Positions 43,182 to 53,193 of a stretch of 64,000 nucleotides of DNA are shown in pieces. This DNA is from Costus lasius (Eukaryota; Streptophyta; Magnoliopsida; Zingiberales; Costaceae). Position 1 is the stretch's first letter. The number at the start of each line of letters is the position of its first letter. Location of the stretch: the NCBI GenBank assembly GCA_027563935.2, contig CM050449.1:75760556-75824555 (forward strand), written 5' to 3'. The position numbers were made by a program, and so were the translations under genes. The notes below the pieces were generated by a model. That model ran no database searches. It was not told the DNA's origin and saw only the letters and a list, made by a program, of their open reading frames with translations.

Positions 43182-46100
43182 ATGAGCTTCAATGTGCGAT
43201 CCCTACTGGAAAGGGAGAAGTTTGCTGGGCCGAACTTCTCTGACTGGTTCGGACACCTTAAGATCGTTCTTAAGGCAGAGAGGAAACTGTATGTCCTCGA
43301 GACGGCGATACCGCCGCAGCCCGCTCCGAACGCCGCAAGGGCGGTTCGGGATGCCTATGAAAAGCACGTCAATGATAGCATTGATGTCGCTTGCCTGATG
43401 CTAGCGTCTATGACGCCACCGCTGCAGCGTCAGCATGAGGATATGTCGGCTATAGAGATTATAGCGAACCTCAAGATGCTGTATGCTGCACAGGCGAGGA
43501 CAGAACGCTATAATCTGACGAAGCTCTTCTTTCAGAGCAAACTGGCTGAGGGGAGCCTAGTGGGAGCTCACGTGCTCAAGATGATTGGGCACAAGGAGGC
43601 TCTGGAGAAACTGGGGCATACCATCAACCAGGAGCTTGCTGTAGATATTATTCTGCAGTCTCTCCCGCCTTCTTTCGATGCGTTCATCATTAACTTTAAT
43701 ATGAACAAAATCGATTGTACTCCGGCAGAGCTGCTGAATATGCTCTTGACTACTGAGGAGACTCTGAAGGGAAAGCCTTCGACCTCTGTCTTGATGGTTC
43801 CTTCAAGGAACAAGAAGAAGGGGAAGAAGGGCAAGGCCCCTGTCAAGAACTACAGCAAGGCTCTGAAACAGAAGGTGAAGCGGTCGAAGGACAACAGGTG
43901 TTTCCACTGTGGCCAGCTGGGTCACTGGAAAAAGGACTGTAAAGCGCTCCAAGGAGATAAGAGGGGAAGCATCGCTTCTGGCTCAGGTATATATGTGACT
44001 AAGGTCATGTTATCTTCTTCTATATCATGGGTGTTGGACACTGCATGTGGAGTTCACATTTGTTCAAATGTACAGGAACTCAAGAGAAGAAGGCAGGTGG
44101 GACAGCATGAGGTAGACCTACGCGTTGGAAACGGGGCACGGGTTGCTGCTGTTGCTGTAGGAGACTATTTCATTTCTTTACCATCTGGCATTGTATTAGA
44201 ATTAAACAATTGTTATTTTGTACCCAGTATTACCAAGAATATTATCTCTATTCCTGCTCTTGTCAGGAAAGGATTTGCCTTTGAATGCAAGATTTCAAAG
44301 TGTGTTTTATCTTATGATAATATTGTGTATGCAACTGGTTCAATTAACAATGGGTTATTCATGTTGGACATGGAAATTTCTATACAAAACATTGATAATA
44401 AGAAAGCCAAGTATGCTGATGACAGCACCTTGCTATGGCATAGTCGTTTAGGCCATATAAACGAGAAGCGCATTAAGCGGTTGCATGAACATGGACTGCT
44501 GGGATCATTCTCCTATGAGGAGATTGATACATGCAAAGCTTGTTTAATGGGTAAAATGACGAAGTCACCTTTTCTTCAAAAGGGTCAAAGGACTTCAGGT
44601 TTACTTGACCTTATACACAGTGATGTGTGTGGGCCTTTCAGTAAACATGCCAGAGGTGGCTATCAGTACTTCATTACCTTTACTGATGATTTCAGTAGGT
44701 ATGGGTATGTCTATCTGATGAGACATAAAAGTGAATCTTTTGACAAGTTCAAAGAGTTCAAAAATGAAGTACAAAATCAGTTAGGCCGTAATATCAAGAC
44801 ACTTCGTTCTGATCGAGGTGGTGAATACCTGAGTCATGCATTTACTGACTATCTAAAGGAGTGTGGGATTGTCTCACAGCTCACTCCGCCAGGAACACCG
44901 CAATGGAATGGTGTGTCCGAAAGGAGAAATAGAACGTTACTTGATATGGTTCGTTCTATGATGAGTCAGGCTACTCTTCCATACTCCTTTTGGGGTTTTG
45001 CACTGGAAACAGCTGCAAAGGTACTAAACCGAGTGCCATCCAAGGCAGTTTCAAAGACGCCATATGAGTTATGGTATGGGAAACAGCCTAGCTTGACATT
45101 TATCAGGATCTGGGGTTGCGAGGCTTATGTCAAAAAGCTCGCCTCTGGGAAACTGGAGAGCAGATCTGAGAAATGTATCTTTGTTGGTTACCCTAAGGAA
45201 ACTAAGGGTTATTATTTCTTCGATCCCAAAGAGAACAAGGTTTTTGTTGCTCGGACGACTATATTTCTTGAGAGGGAATTTCTTCTGCAAGAGGCCAGTG
45301 GGAGAGAAATAAAGCTGGATGAGAATCCAGAGGAAGGACAAAGTAGTCAAGCACAGTTGGATGAGCCTGAGCCAGTTGAACAGGTTATTGAACAACCTGA
45401 GGCTCAGATAACACGGGAACCGCGAAGATCGGGAAGGATCCGTCGTCAGCCTGAGCGCTATGACGGAGTCTACATCATTGATAATGATGAACCCCTCACT
45501 TATGCGGATGCGGTCAGTGGACCGGAGTCAGCTAGATGGCTTGATGCTATGCGAGCCGAAATGGACTCCATGTCAGATAACCAAGTCTGGGATTTGGTTG
45601 ATCCGCCTCCGGGAGTAATCCCTATAGGCTGTAAATGGATCTTCAAGAAGAAGATTGACATGGATGGTAACATGGTTACCTATAAAGGCAGGCTAGTTGC
45701 GAAAGGTTTCAAACAAATCTATGGGATAGATTATGATGAAACTTTCTCACCTGTAGCCATGTTTAAGTCCATTCGGATTCTTTTCGCGATAGCAGCATAT
45801 TACGATTATGAGATCTGGCAGATGGATGTGAAAACAACTTTCCTTAATGGAAATCTGGATGAGGATGTGTATATGACACAACCTGAGGGTTTCACTAATC
45901 CATCAGATCGTCATAAAATATGCAAGTTAAAGAAGTCCATTTATGGACTGAAACAAGCATCAAGAAGCTGGAATATTCGTTTTGATGAATCAATCTCTGA
46001 GTTTGGTTTCATCAAGAACGAGGACGACCCGTGTGTATATAAGAGGTTTAGTGGGAGCGTGATTACATTCCTAATCCTCTACGTCGATGATATCTTAATC

Positions 46101-46901
46101 ATTGGAAATGATATTCCTGAACTGCATGCTGTTAAAGCATGGTTAGGAAAATGTTTCCAGATGAAAGATCTAGGAGAAGCAGCCTATGTATTAGGTGTCA
46201 AGATCTACCGAGATAGATCTAAGAGGCTTCTCGGGCTGTGCCAGAGTACTTACATCGATAAAGTCCTGGAGAGATTCCATTTAGAGAATTCTAAACGAGG
46301 ATATCTTCCAGTCAGACATGGTCTGAATCTTTCGAAGAGTCAGTGTCCACAAACACAGACTGAGAAAGATGAAATGGACAATACGCCTTATGCTTCGGCT
46401 ATTGGGTCCATTATGTATGCGATGTTGTGTACTCGCCCAGACGTCGCTTACGGGTTAAGCGTGACCAGTCGATTCCAAAGTAATCCAGGTATGGCGCACT
46501 GGATTGCAGTCAAGAACATCTTAAAATATCTGCGGAGGACCAAAGATATGTTCTTGATATATGGTGGTCAGGAAGAACTCAGTATAGAGGGATATACTGA
46601 CGCTTCGTTCCAGTCAGACCAGGATGATTTCCGATCGCAATCAGGCTATGTTTTTAGCTTGAATGGTGGAGCAGTGGTGTGGAAAAGTTTCAAACAGTCA
46701 ACTGTTGCTGATTCCACAACAGAAGACGAGTATGTTGCAGCCTCGGAAGCATCCAAGGAGGCAGTGTGGATTCGTAAGTTCGTGAGAGAACTTGGTGTCG
46801 TTCCTTCGAGTGCTGATCCTTTGGTTATCTTCTGTGATAACACTGGAGCCATCGCACAAGCAAAGGAACCACGGTCGCACCAGAAGTCCAAGCACATATA
46901 G
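43182..46901 (+). CDS. Ty1/copia gag-pol polyprotein (C3), nearly full length
   Basis: 1239 codons, the best-kept polyprotein here. Gag comes first, then a CCHC knuckle (CFHCGQLGHWKKDC, about 240-253) and retropepsin with DTAC (Asp about 286). Integrase has the LWHSRLGH...CKAC finger (Cys about 451) and D481, D544, E580 with exact D35E spacing. RT has YVDD at about 967-970; RNase H has GYTDAS (Asp about 1140). A TAG at 46899-46901 replaces a Gln codon and removes the last 54 codons; the frame then stays open to TAG 47061-47063. DVKTTFLNG has Thr where the other copies have Ala, and TTEDEYV has Asp for Ala. The start may be the LTR exon upstream. It would make all particle and enzyme proteins if the stop were suppressed. 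Confidence 0.95.
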   Translation: MSFNVRSLLEREKFAGPNFSDWFGHLKIVLKAERKLYVLETAIPPQPAPNAARAVRDAYEKHVNDSIDVACLMLASMTPPLQRQHEDMSAIEIIANLKMLYAAQARTERYNLTKLFFQSKLAEGSLVGAHVLKMIGHKEALEKLGHTINQELAVDIILQSLPPSFDAFIINFNMNKIDCTPAELLNMLLTTEETLKGKPSTSVLMVPSRNKKKGKKGKAPVKNYSKALKQKVKRSKDNRCFHCGQLGHWKKDCKALQGDKRGSIASGSGIYVTKVMLSSSISWVLDTACGVHICSNVQELKRRRQVGQHEVDLRVGNGARVAAVAVGDYFISLPSGIVLELNNCYFVPSITKNIISIPALVRKGFAFECKISKCVLSYDNIVYATGSINNGLFMLDMEISIQNIDNKKAKYADDSTLLWHSRLGHINEKRIKRLHEHGLLGSFSYEEIDTCKACLMGKMTKSPFLQKGQRTSGLLDLIHSDVCGPFSKHARGGYQYFITFTDDFSRYGYVYLMRHKSESFDKFKEFKNEVQNQLGRNIKTLRSDRGGEYLSHAFTDYLKECGIVSQLTPPGTPQWNGVSERRNRTLLDMVRSMMSQATLPYSFWGFALETAAKVLNRVPSKAVSKTPYELWYGKQPSLTFIRIWGCEAYVKKLASGKLESRSEKCIFVGYPKETKGYYFFDPKENKVFVARTTIFLEREFLLQEASGREIKLDENPEEGQSSQAQLDEPEPVEQVIEQPEAQITREPRRSGRIRRQPERYDGVYIIDNDEPLTYADAVSGPESARWLDAMRAEMDSMSDNQVWDLVDPPPGVIPIGCKWIFKKKIDMDGNMVTYKGRLVAKGFKQIYGIDYDETFSPVAMFKSIRILFAIAAYYDYEIWQMDVKTTFLNGNLDEDVYMTQPEGFTNPSDRHKICKLKKSIYGLKQASRSWNIRFDESISEFGFIKNEDDPCVYKRFSGSVITFLILYVDDILIIGNDIPELHAVKAWLGKCFQMKDLGEAAYVLGVKIYRDRSKRLLGLCQSTYIDKVLERFHLENSKRGYLPVRHGLNLSKSQCPQTQTEKDEMDNTPYASAIGSIMYAMLCTRPDVAYGLSVTSRFQSNPGMAHWIAVKNILKYLRRTKDMFLIYGGQEELSIEGYTDASFQSDQDDFRSQSGYVFSLNGGAVVWKSFKQSTVADSTTEDEYVAASEASKEAVWIRKFVRELGVVPSSADPLVIFCDNTGAIAQAKEPRSHQKSKHI

Positions 46902-47063
46902 AGACGGTTTCACTTGATCCGGGAGATCATTGATCGAGGCGAGATCAAAATCTGCAAGGTTCATACAGATGACAATCTGGCAGACCCACTTACCAAGCCT
47001 CTGGCGCAGCAGAAGCATGAGAAGCACTGTAATAATATGGGTTTGAGATTTCTCAACCATTAG
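46902..47063 (+). pseudogene. RNase H tail of C3 after the premature stop
   Basis: The same frame as the polyprotein continues [16 protein letters not shown] to LRFLNH and TAG. It is only 54 codons, including the [14 protein letters not shown] block. Confidence 0.85.
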
Positions 47064-47072
47064 ATTAAGTGC

Positions 47073-47083
47073 AAGTGGGAGAT
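47073..47083 (+). other. polypurine tract of C3
   Basis: AAGTGGGAGAT directly before the 3' LTR. Confidence 0.8.
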
Positions 47084-48779
47084 TGTTGGGGTATGCCCTT
47101 AAGGCTAATGTTTGAGGCCTTGGGATTGTAAAAGTATCATGTAATAAACTCTTATGTTTATAAAAGGCATGGTTATTATTCAGGTTGTTACCTTGTCTGC
47201 TGTAATAAGTGTACTTCTGAATAATGTCTCAAAGCTGTTCAGCTAGGCTGACATGCTATATGTCCTTAGTCGAGATATCTTGGTGAACCTGAGACAGCCT
47301 TGATATGATTGAGACTAATATGTGTGCTGATCTTATAGGATGCTTCGAGCATGGAATAAGATGTAGACTCATGGGTACATTGGATGTACTGGACAGACCC
47401 TACTAGGATATTCAATTGCTTGTCACAATGTGAATATTCCTTGATTGCAACAAGTGGCACATGTCCTCTGACTTGAGATCACTTGTGTTTCTAAATGATG
47501 ACTGTCATTGTTTTGAGGTAGTTCAATATCATTTGAAAGATAATGATCATAGACTATCTTGGATAATGATCATGAGTCAGGTTAGGACACTAGTGATAGA
47601 CATAGGATTGTCGTCTCCTTGTTTAAGGAGTGTGGTGTTCTAAGGGGCCCCCTTATGAGATGATTGAGATAGTGTATGGCCATACCCAGATGACTATGTG
47701 CATCTGATCTAATCATGCTCAACATATTGGAATTACAGGCTTGGCACGCTTGTCCAATAAGAACATCCAGTGGCAAAGGACACATGTATGCCTCGTGAGT
47801 TTGATTCACACTTGTGCTATGGTTTGGGAGAAGTCTTGGAAGACTCTTTCCTTTATATCGGGAGACAGTGATGTGTTGCTAGATACCCCTCACTGGTCGT
47901 GATAACGTAAGTTATCGTTACCGACATTTAAAGGAAACCCTCAGGGTCGCACAATTTGATGATATGGCTTACTTGAGTCAGATCGTATGGACTGGATTCT
48001 TTGAGTTCAGATTAAAGGGGATTTAATCTTTGATTGTAAGTGAGATCTGGTCTGATCATGTTTGATTGATTAGGGCTTGAGATCGGTAAGCTTCGATCGA
48101 GAGAAATGATGCTAGATCGGGGAGATCAGGGGCATCAGGAGATGAGTGGTTAGATCGTGAGCCTTAGGGTTCAATTTGGTCTAGACCAAGTGGCTTGAGC
48201 TATTTCGGTTTGGTTTGATGGACCAAATTCGATTGGACGATTTGGCTTGAACCGGTTCACAAATGTGAACGCTTGGTTCAATGCCAATAGGCGTTTTTGG
48301 TTTGTCTTGAGCGCATGGCTTGATTGTCTTCCATTTATGGAATGTCATCAAAGCCGGTTTTGCTTAAATGCCAAAACGCTTAAGCGTTGGTCTCTTGATG
48401 ACAACGCCTTGATCCTTTTCGTTGGGTGGTTGACGAAAGAGGAAGACAAGGAAAAGGAGCTCTCGGCCATAGGGATTCATCTAATCACCCCCTTTCCATT
48501 CGACAAGATAGCTTGGGTGCCTTGCTAGCACAAGGGACGTCAAGGAAGTGAGCATCTTCATCTTGTGTGTGGACTTGTGGAGGAGACCTAACTTGTTCTC
48601 TTCTTCCAAGCCGAATTCCAAGCCTATGGCGTTGGTATGAATCTCCCCTTGTTCTTATCAATCTATGATAGTTGAACATATGGCATGCAAAAGATCTTGA
48701 AACCCTTGCTTCCGCTTGCATAAATTTCATTTGCGCCATGATTAGGGTTTTTGCCCCCCTCTCGAAAGGGGTTCCAACA
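47084..48779 (+). repeat. 3' LTR of C3
   Basis: 1696 bp, same length as the 5' LTR at a constant offset of 7438. Differences include the bases matching 40226, 40477, 40590, 40782, 40930 and 40958. Confidence 0.96.
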
Positions 48780-48784
48780 ATCAT
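48780..48784 (+). repeat. target-site duplication of C3, right
   Basis: ATCAT, matching 39641-39645. Confidence 0.93.
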
Positions 48785-49028
48785 AGCAATCATCATATAA
48801 AGAAGTTCGGTTTTCCCATCTAGAATATAATTATTCTTGTTCTTGCCATGATAAAATTGGTTTTAAAAATGGGCAATTAGAGGAACAATGATCAGGATAT
48901 CCACAAATAACGCAATATTTAGAAGAACAAGATTGCATATAAGAGTTAAATTGATCTACAAGAGAATTACCTTTTGGCATGTATACCTCACCTCTTTCAG
49001 TTAACCAAGAGTTGTGATTAAATGACAT
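48785..49028 (-). pseudogene. zinc-knuckle N-terminal part of the pol-less element's ORF
   Basis: Begins at ATG 49028 (MSFNHNSWLTERGEV) and carries CVICGYPDHCSSNC, a CX2CX4HX4C gag-type zinc knuckle. A TAA at 48831-48833 interrupts it, after which the same frame is open to the C3 insertion and continues in phase at 39645. Together the pieces make one gene of about 380 codons with one stop and one insertion. The knuckle suggests nucleic-acid binding, as in gag. The usual large gag particle domain is not seen. Confidence 0.6.
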
Positions 49029-49289
49029 GTTTTCAAATCTATCAAGAATAGAAAGATAATCCAAGACCAATCAATCAAAATTTTCTATTCTCTCTTTTTT
49101 TTCAGAGTATAGAAAAAAAAATAGAAAATCTAAAACACAAGCAAATTCACAAATCTTTAGATATCACAGTTCTCTCACAACTGTGAAAATCCAAAACCTG
49201 CAAAAAGAAAAAAACAAAGTTAAATCTAAAACAAAAAATACTTAGTCTAGTTATACTAACAACTATTTTGATATTAACAAAACTAAGGT

Positions 49290-49306
49290 CCCCGGCAACG
49301 GCGCCA
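49290..49306 (-). other. inner primer-site module, tRNA-Asp type
   Basis: Minus strand TGGCGCCGTTGCCGGGG, the exact Athila/Tat-type primer site, preceded by CTATCAAGTTTT. It lies about 77 bp inside the outer module. Confidence 0.75.
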
Positions 49307-49366
49307 AAAACTTGATAGCCCGTAAGGGAACACCACAAGTCTGGCACGCGTGTACCTTGGACTAAT

Positions 49367-49386
49367 CCCCGGCAATGGCGCAAAAA
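49367..49386 (-). other. outer primer-site module, degraded
   Basis: Minus strand TTTTTTGCGCCATTGCCGGGG-like bases directly after the LTR end CTATCA. Two changes from the inner copy. The equivalent at 61981-62000 reads TTTTTGCGCCGTTGCCGGGG. Confidence 0.7.
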
Positions 49387-49389
49387 ACT

Positions 49390-49726
49390 TGATAGGCTTC
49401 CGCAAGTGCATGGAAGTATCGAAGTAATAAAGAAAAGTATCGAATCCACAGGGACCTTTTTGTTAAGTACCAAATAGGGGTATTCTTACTAGCTAAGCGA
49501 ACCGATTCTAGTGCAAAGTAATAATGGAAAACACACGAACTCAGATAATCAGAGAGATAAATATGGGACTAGGGTTTCATCTACCTTAATTTCAATGATA
49601 AGATATTAATAAAAAGGTTCATCAATCAAATCTTGCTACGATAAAGACCTAATTTACTTTATAAAGGGATTGTCTCACTTTCGTGCAGACAATCACGCAA
49701 GGATAAATTCTCACTTTCGTGCAAGA
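49390..49726 (-). repeat. 5' LTR of the pol-less element, part beyond C4
   Basis: Plus strand TGATAGGCTTCCGCAAGTG onward, closely matching 62004-62340. Interrupted by C4 right after CACTTTCGTGCAAGA. Confidence 0.82.
49722..49726 (+). repeat. target-site duplication of C4, left
   Basis: CAAGA, repeated at 58774-58778. Confidence 0.92.
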
Positions 49727-51385
49727 TGTTAGAGTATGCCCTTAAGGCTAATGTTTGAGGCCTTGGGTTATTATCAGTATCATGTATAAACTATGTTTAT
49801 AAAGGCAATGGTTGTTATTCAGGTTGTTGCATTATCTGCTGCTACATGTATACTTCTGAATAATGTCTCAATGGCGTTCAGCTTGGCTGACATGCAGTAT
49901 AGTCCTTAGTCGAGATATCTTGGTGAACATGAGACAGCCTTGATATGATTGAGACTAATATGTGTTCTAATCTTATAGGATGCTTCGAGCATGGAATAAG
50001 ATGTAGACTCATAGGTGCATTAGATGTACTGGACAGACCCTACTAAGGATGTTCGATTGTTTGTCACAATGTGAATAATCCTTATATGCAAACAAGTGGC
50101 ATATTTCCTCTGACTTGAGATCACTTGTGTTTCTAAATGATGATTGGCATTGTCTTGAGGTAGTTCAATATCATTTGAAATATAATGGTTATAGATTATC
50201 TTGGATAATGGGCATGAGTCATGTTAGGGCATTAGTGAAAGATATAGGATTACCTCTCTTAGTTGGAGTGTGATGTTCTAAAGGGGCCCCCTGTATGAGA
50301 TGGTTGAGAAAGTGTATGGCCATACCCAGATGACTATGTTCATCTGATCTAACCACTCTCATCATGTTGGAGTTACAGGCTTGACACGCTTGTCCAACGA
50401 GAACATCCAGTGGCAAAGGAAACACACATGTCAAGTGACTTGGGTTCACACTTGTGCTATGGTTTGGGAGTAGTCTTGGAAGACTCTTTCCTTTATATCG
50501 GGAGACAGTGATGTGTTGCTAGATACCCCTCTCTGTTCGTGATAACGTAAGTTATCGTTACCGACATTAACGGAAACCCTTAGGGTCGCACAATTTGATG
50601 ATATGGCTTAATTATGTCAGATCGTGTGGACTGAATTGTTTTGGTTCAGTTTAAAGGAATTTAAACTCTGATTGGAAGTGAGATCTGGTCTGATCATGTT
50701 TGATTGATTAGGGCTTGAGATCGGTAAGCTTCGATCGAGAGAATTGATGCTAGATCGATGAGATCAAGAGCATCAAGAGATGTGTGGTTAGATCTTGAGC
50801 CTTTCGGTTTAATAAGGTCTAGACCAAGGCTTGGTTTGATTTGGTCTTTGAACCAAATTCAATTGAACCGGTTCATCATATGAGCGCATGGTTCAAAGGG
50901 AGAAGGAGTTGCGAACGGTTCACTTGGAGTGAACGCTTGAACGCATGAGCGCTTACTATATTTGGAAATCGGTTTTCCAAATTGAAGACGCCTCCACGTT
51001 CGAAGACACTCGCCTCTCTCTTGCTCTTCCTCTCATGTGACTCGCCTCCACGAGTGTTGAAGGAGGGATTCGGCCAGCCAAGGAAAGAAATCATCTCATC
51101 TCCTTCACGCATCAAGGACACCTTGAAGAGCTTTGCTAGCACAAGGTTCACGCCAAGGGAGGAAGCCATCGCCATCTTGTGTGCGTCCACTTTGGAGGAG
51201 AGCCGCATCGCCCTCTTGCTTCCAAGTCGCCTTCCAACCAATGGCAATGGTAAGATCACAACTTGATCTTTGCAGACATTAAGTTGATCATATGTTCATG
51301 CCACATGCGATCATCATGAAATCCTTATTTCCGCCCATGCAAAATTTTAGAAGTGCATGCGTTTAGGGTTTCACCCCCCTTTTCA
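49727..51385 (+). repeat. 5' LTR of C4
   Basis: Starts TGTTAGAGTATGCCC (TGTTGGGG in the 3' LTR) and ends CCCTTTTCA. GATAAC-GTAA-GTTATC is at 50541-50556. Confidence 0.94.
51241..51249 (+). CDS. predicted first coding exon of gag in the LTR (C4)
   Basis: ATGGCAATG before GTAAGATC. In C4 the downstream gag ATG has become ACA (53215-53217), so this is the only apparent in-frame start of the correct frame. Confidence 0.5.
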
Positions 51386-51387
51386 AT

Positions 51388-51399
51388 TGGTATCAGAGC
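51388..51399 (+). other. primer binding site of C4
   Basis: TGGTATCAGAGC, perfect initiator-Met type. Confidence 0.92.
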
Positions 51400-52321
51400 T
51401 GTGTTCTGGTATGATCTATATGATTGCTTCTTTGTGTGATCCATGCTTGGTTTATAAGTAGATCTAAGCCAAATCATCATGCGAAAATACATGCTAGACT
51501 TTAGATGTATTTTGGGTTTTACTTATTGTTGCGCATGATGTATGTTGGCGCATGTTGAAAGTTGTTTTTACCAAAAACTTAACATCTTGCGCGCCATCCA
51601 CTTAGATCTATAAACGCCTACTTGAAATACTTAGACGGGTTACTAGGGTTGAAGTCGTCAGTCTAGTCTGGACCCAACAGCCTGATCAGACCATCTGACA
51701 GCCTAGATGGGTCGACCAGATAGCACCTATGCGCAAGCATGAGGTGGCTATAGGTCGACTGCAGAAGGGCGTGTAGCGATGTCTGATTGAGGCAACCAGT
51801 GAACGATCATGATTAAGGCCCGGGGTCACACCCGCTTGCCAGAAATCATGTGGGACGTTCAGCCCTTAAGGCATGCATTGTTGACCATGAGGTCGACGCA
51901 AGTCAGTTATGACTTGGTGCATGCAAGGGCAGTGGGTCTGACTAGGTCTGATGAGTGGATCCCTATTAATGGACCGTTGTAAGGTAGTAGGGCACATAAG
52001 GAAATAAAATTGATACCATGGGGTTTTTCAAAAATTTTACTTTCCTGTTTGGATCACATGTTGTTTGTTTAACCTAATTGCATGTCTATTTCATCTTATG
52101 TGGGCTGCCCTATTTGTATGCTGTGCTGGGGCCTGCGTGCCTGGATTAATTAATTGTAAATTATTTTTGTGATCTGTGAATCACATTTCAATTTATGTTA
52201 ATGTGTAATTGACCTGCGAGTCAAATCATGTCTAGATAGATTAAATGTAAATTAATCAGACATGAGCACAGAGCATACATGGCAGAGGCGCATGCAGCAA
52301 GTAGCTTCACCAGTGGAAGGC

Positions 52322-52338
52322 CTAGAGTTCGACTCTAG
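52322..52338 (+). other. T-arm-like hairpin / B-box match in C4 leader
   Basis: CTAGAG-TTCGA-CTCTAG, a perfect 6-bp stem. Compared with C1, C-G has become T-A at the second pair and G-T has become A-T at the fifth. Confidence 0.5.
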
Positions 52339-52676
52339 TACAGGCGCATGCTACCTAGTGGGCGCATCTGAGCTGCAGAGGGCGCTTGGGCCCGGGCTAG
52401 GCCAGATGAAGTGCAAAAGACCCATGAAGAGCTCAAGTGAAGACTTGTGTAAAACTAGGGTTTTACTTAGGCTTAATGGGCGTTTACCACATAAGATCAT
52501 TGTGCTTTCTATTTACTGTTTAAGTAATATTAGCACCTGCATGAGTTAATCTTCTACTATCACCATAGGATATGCATGGTAGTAAGAAGATAAAAGGACC
52601 GTTAAAATCCAACATTAAATATCAAGCACGAAAGCCTTCTGACGCGAAACCTCACTGTTCTGACTATCGTTGGGGC

Positions 52677-52914
52677 CGTGTTGTACCCACTCAGTGGGCA
52701 CGCCCAACTATCTTCAGACAGTGTGTGATTACACCTACGTGTTACAGAGAAGGGATTTATCGCTTCTCGTTGCTCAGCATAGCACGTGGTGGTCCAGGGA
52801 GTAGGTCGGGTCAGCTTGACCATGTAGGCTACATATTGAGCATATGTTAGCTATATGGAGGCAGCCATCTGTGGAATCAGAAACTGTGTTGTACCAACTC
52901 AGTTGGCACAGTCT
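52677..52914 (+). other. twin leader hairpins A and B (C4)
   Basis: A: 52677-52702, unchanged core. B: 52881-52914, outer stem reduced by one mismatch, inner stem and CTCAG loop kept. Confidence 0.55.
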
Positions 52915-53193
52915 TCTGGATTGCCTAGATGAAGGGGAATCGCACGGGTTGGCGATTGGCATGGATAGCCTACCAGTGATTAGTGCTTGAACTCTCTGTG
53001 CATCTTATCTCGCCTGAGCGGGACGCAGAGACCAAGTATGAAATCTGGATCCCATCTCACTAAAAGAGTTTTACTCTTTCGGATTGTTTTATTGGATTTT
53101 TCAGTCAGATAAAATAGTGAGAAAGGAATCATTCTTAAGTCCTGGATTGATTCTAACATGGATACTGACCTTGTTGTTCTTGCTTTGTTGTAG

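Larger units (their letters stand above)
39646..48779 (+). mobile_element. complete Ty1/copia element, copy C3 (9134 bp)
   Basis: Two 1696-bp LTRs, a perfect primer site, a leader, one long gag-pol frame, a polypurine tract and a perfect 5-bp target duplication. At least six single-base differences separate the LTRs, so it is young but older than C2. Inserted in the acidic ORF of the pol-less element. Confidence 0.97.
51250..53193 (+). other. predicted 1944-bp leader intron (C4)
   Basis: GTAAGA donor; TACTGAC, T-rich tract and TTGTTGTAG at the acceptor. Contains the primer site, the T-arm-like hairpin and the twin hairpins. Confidence 0.55.
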
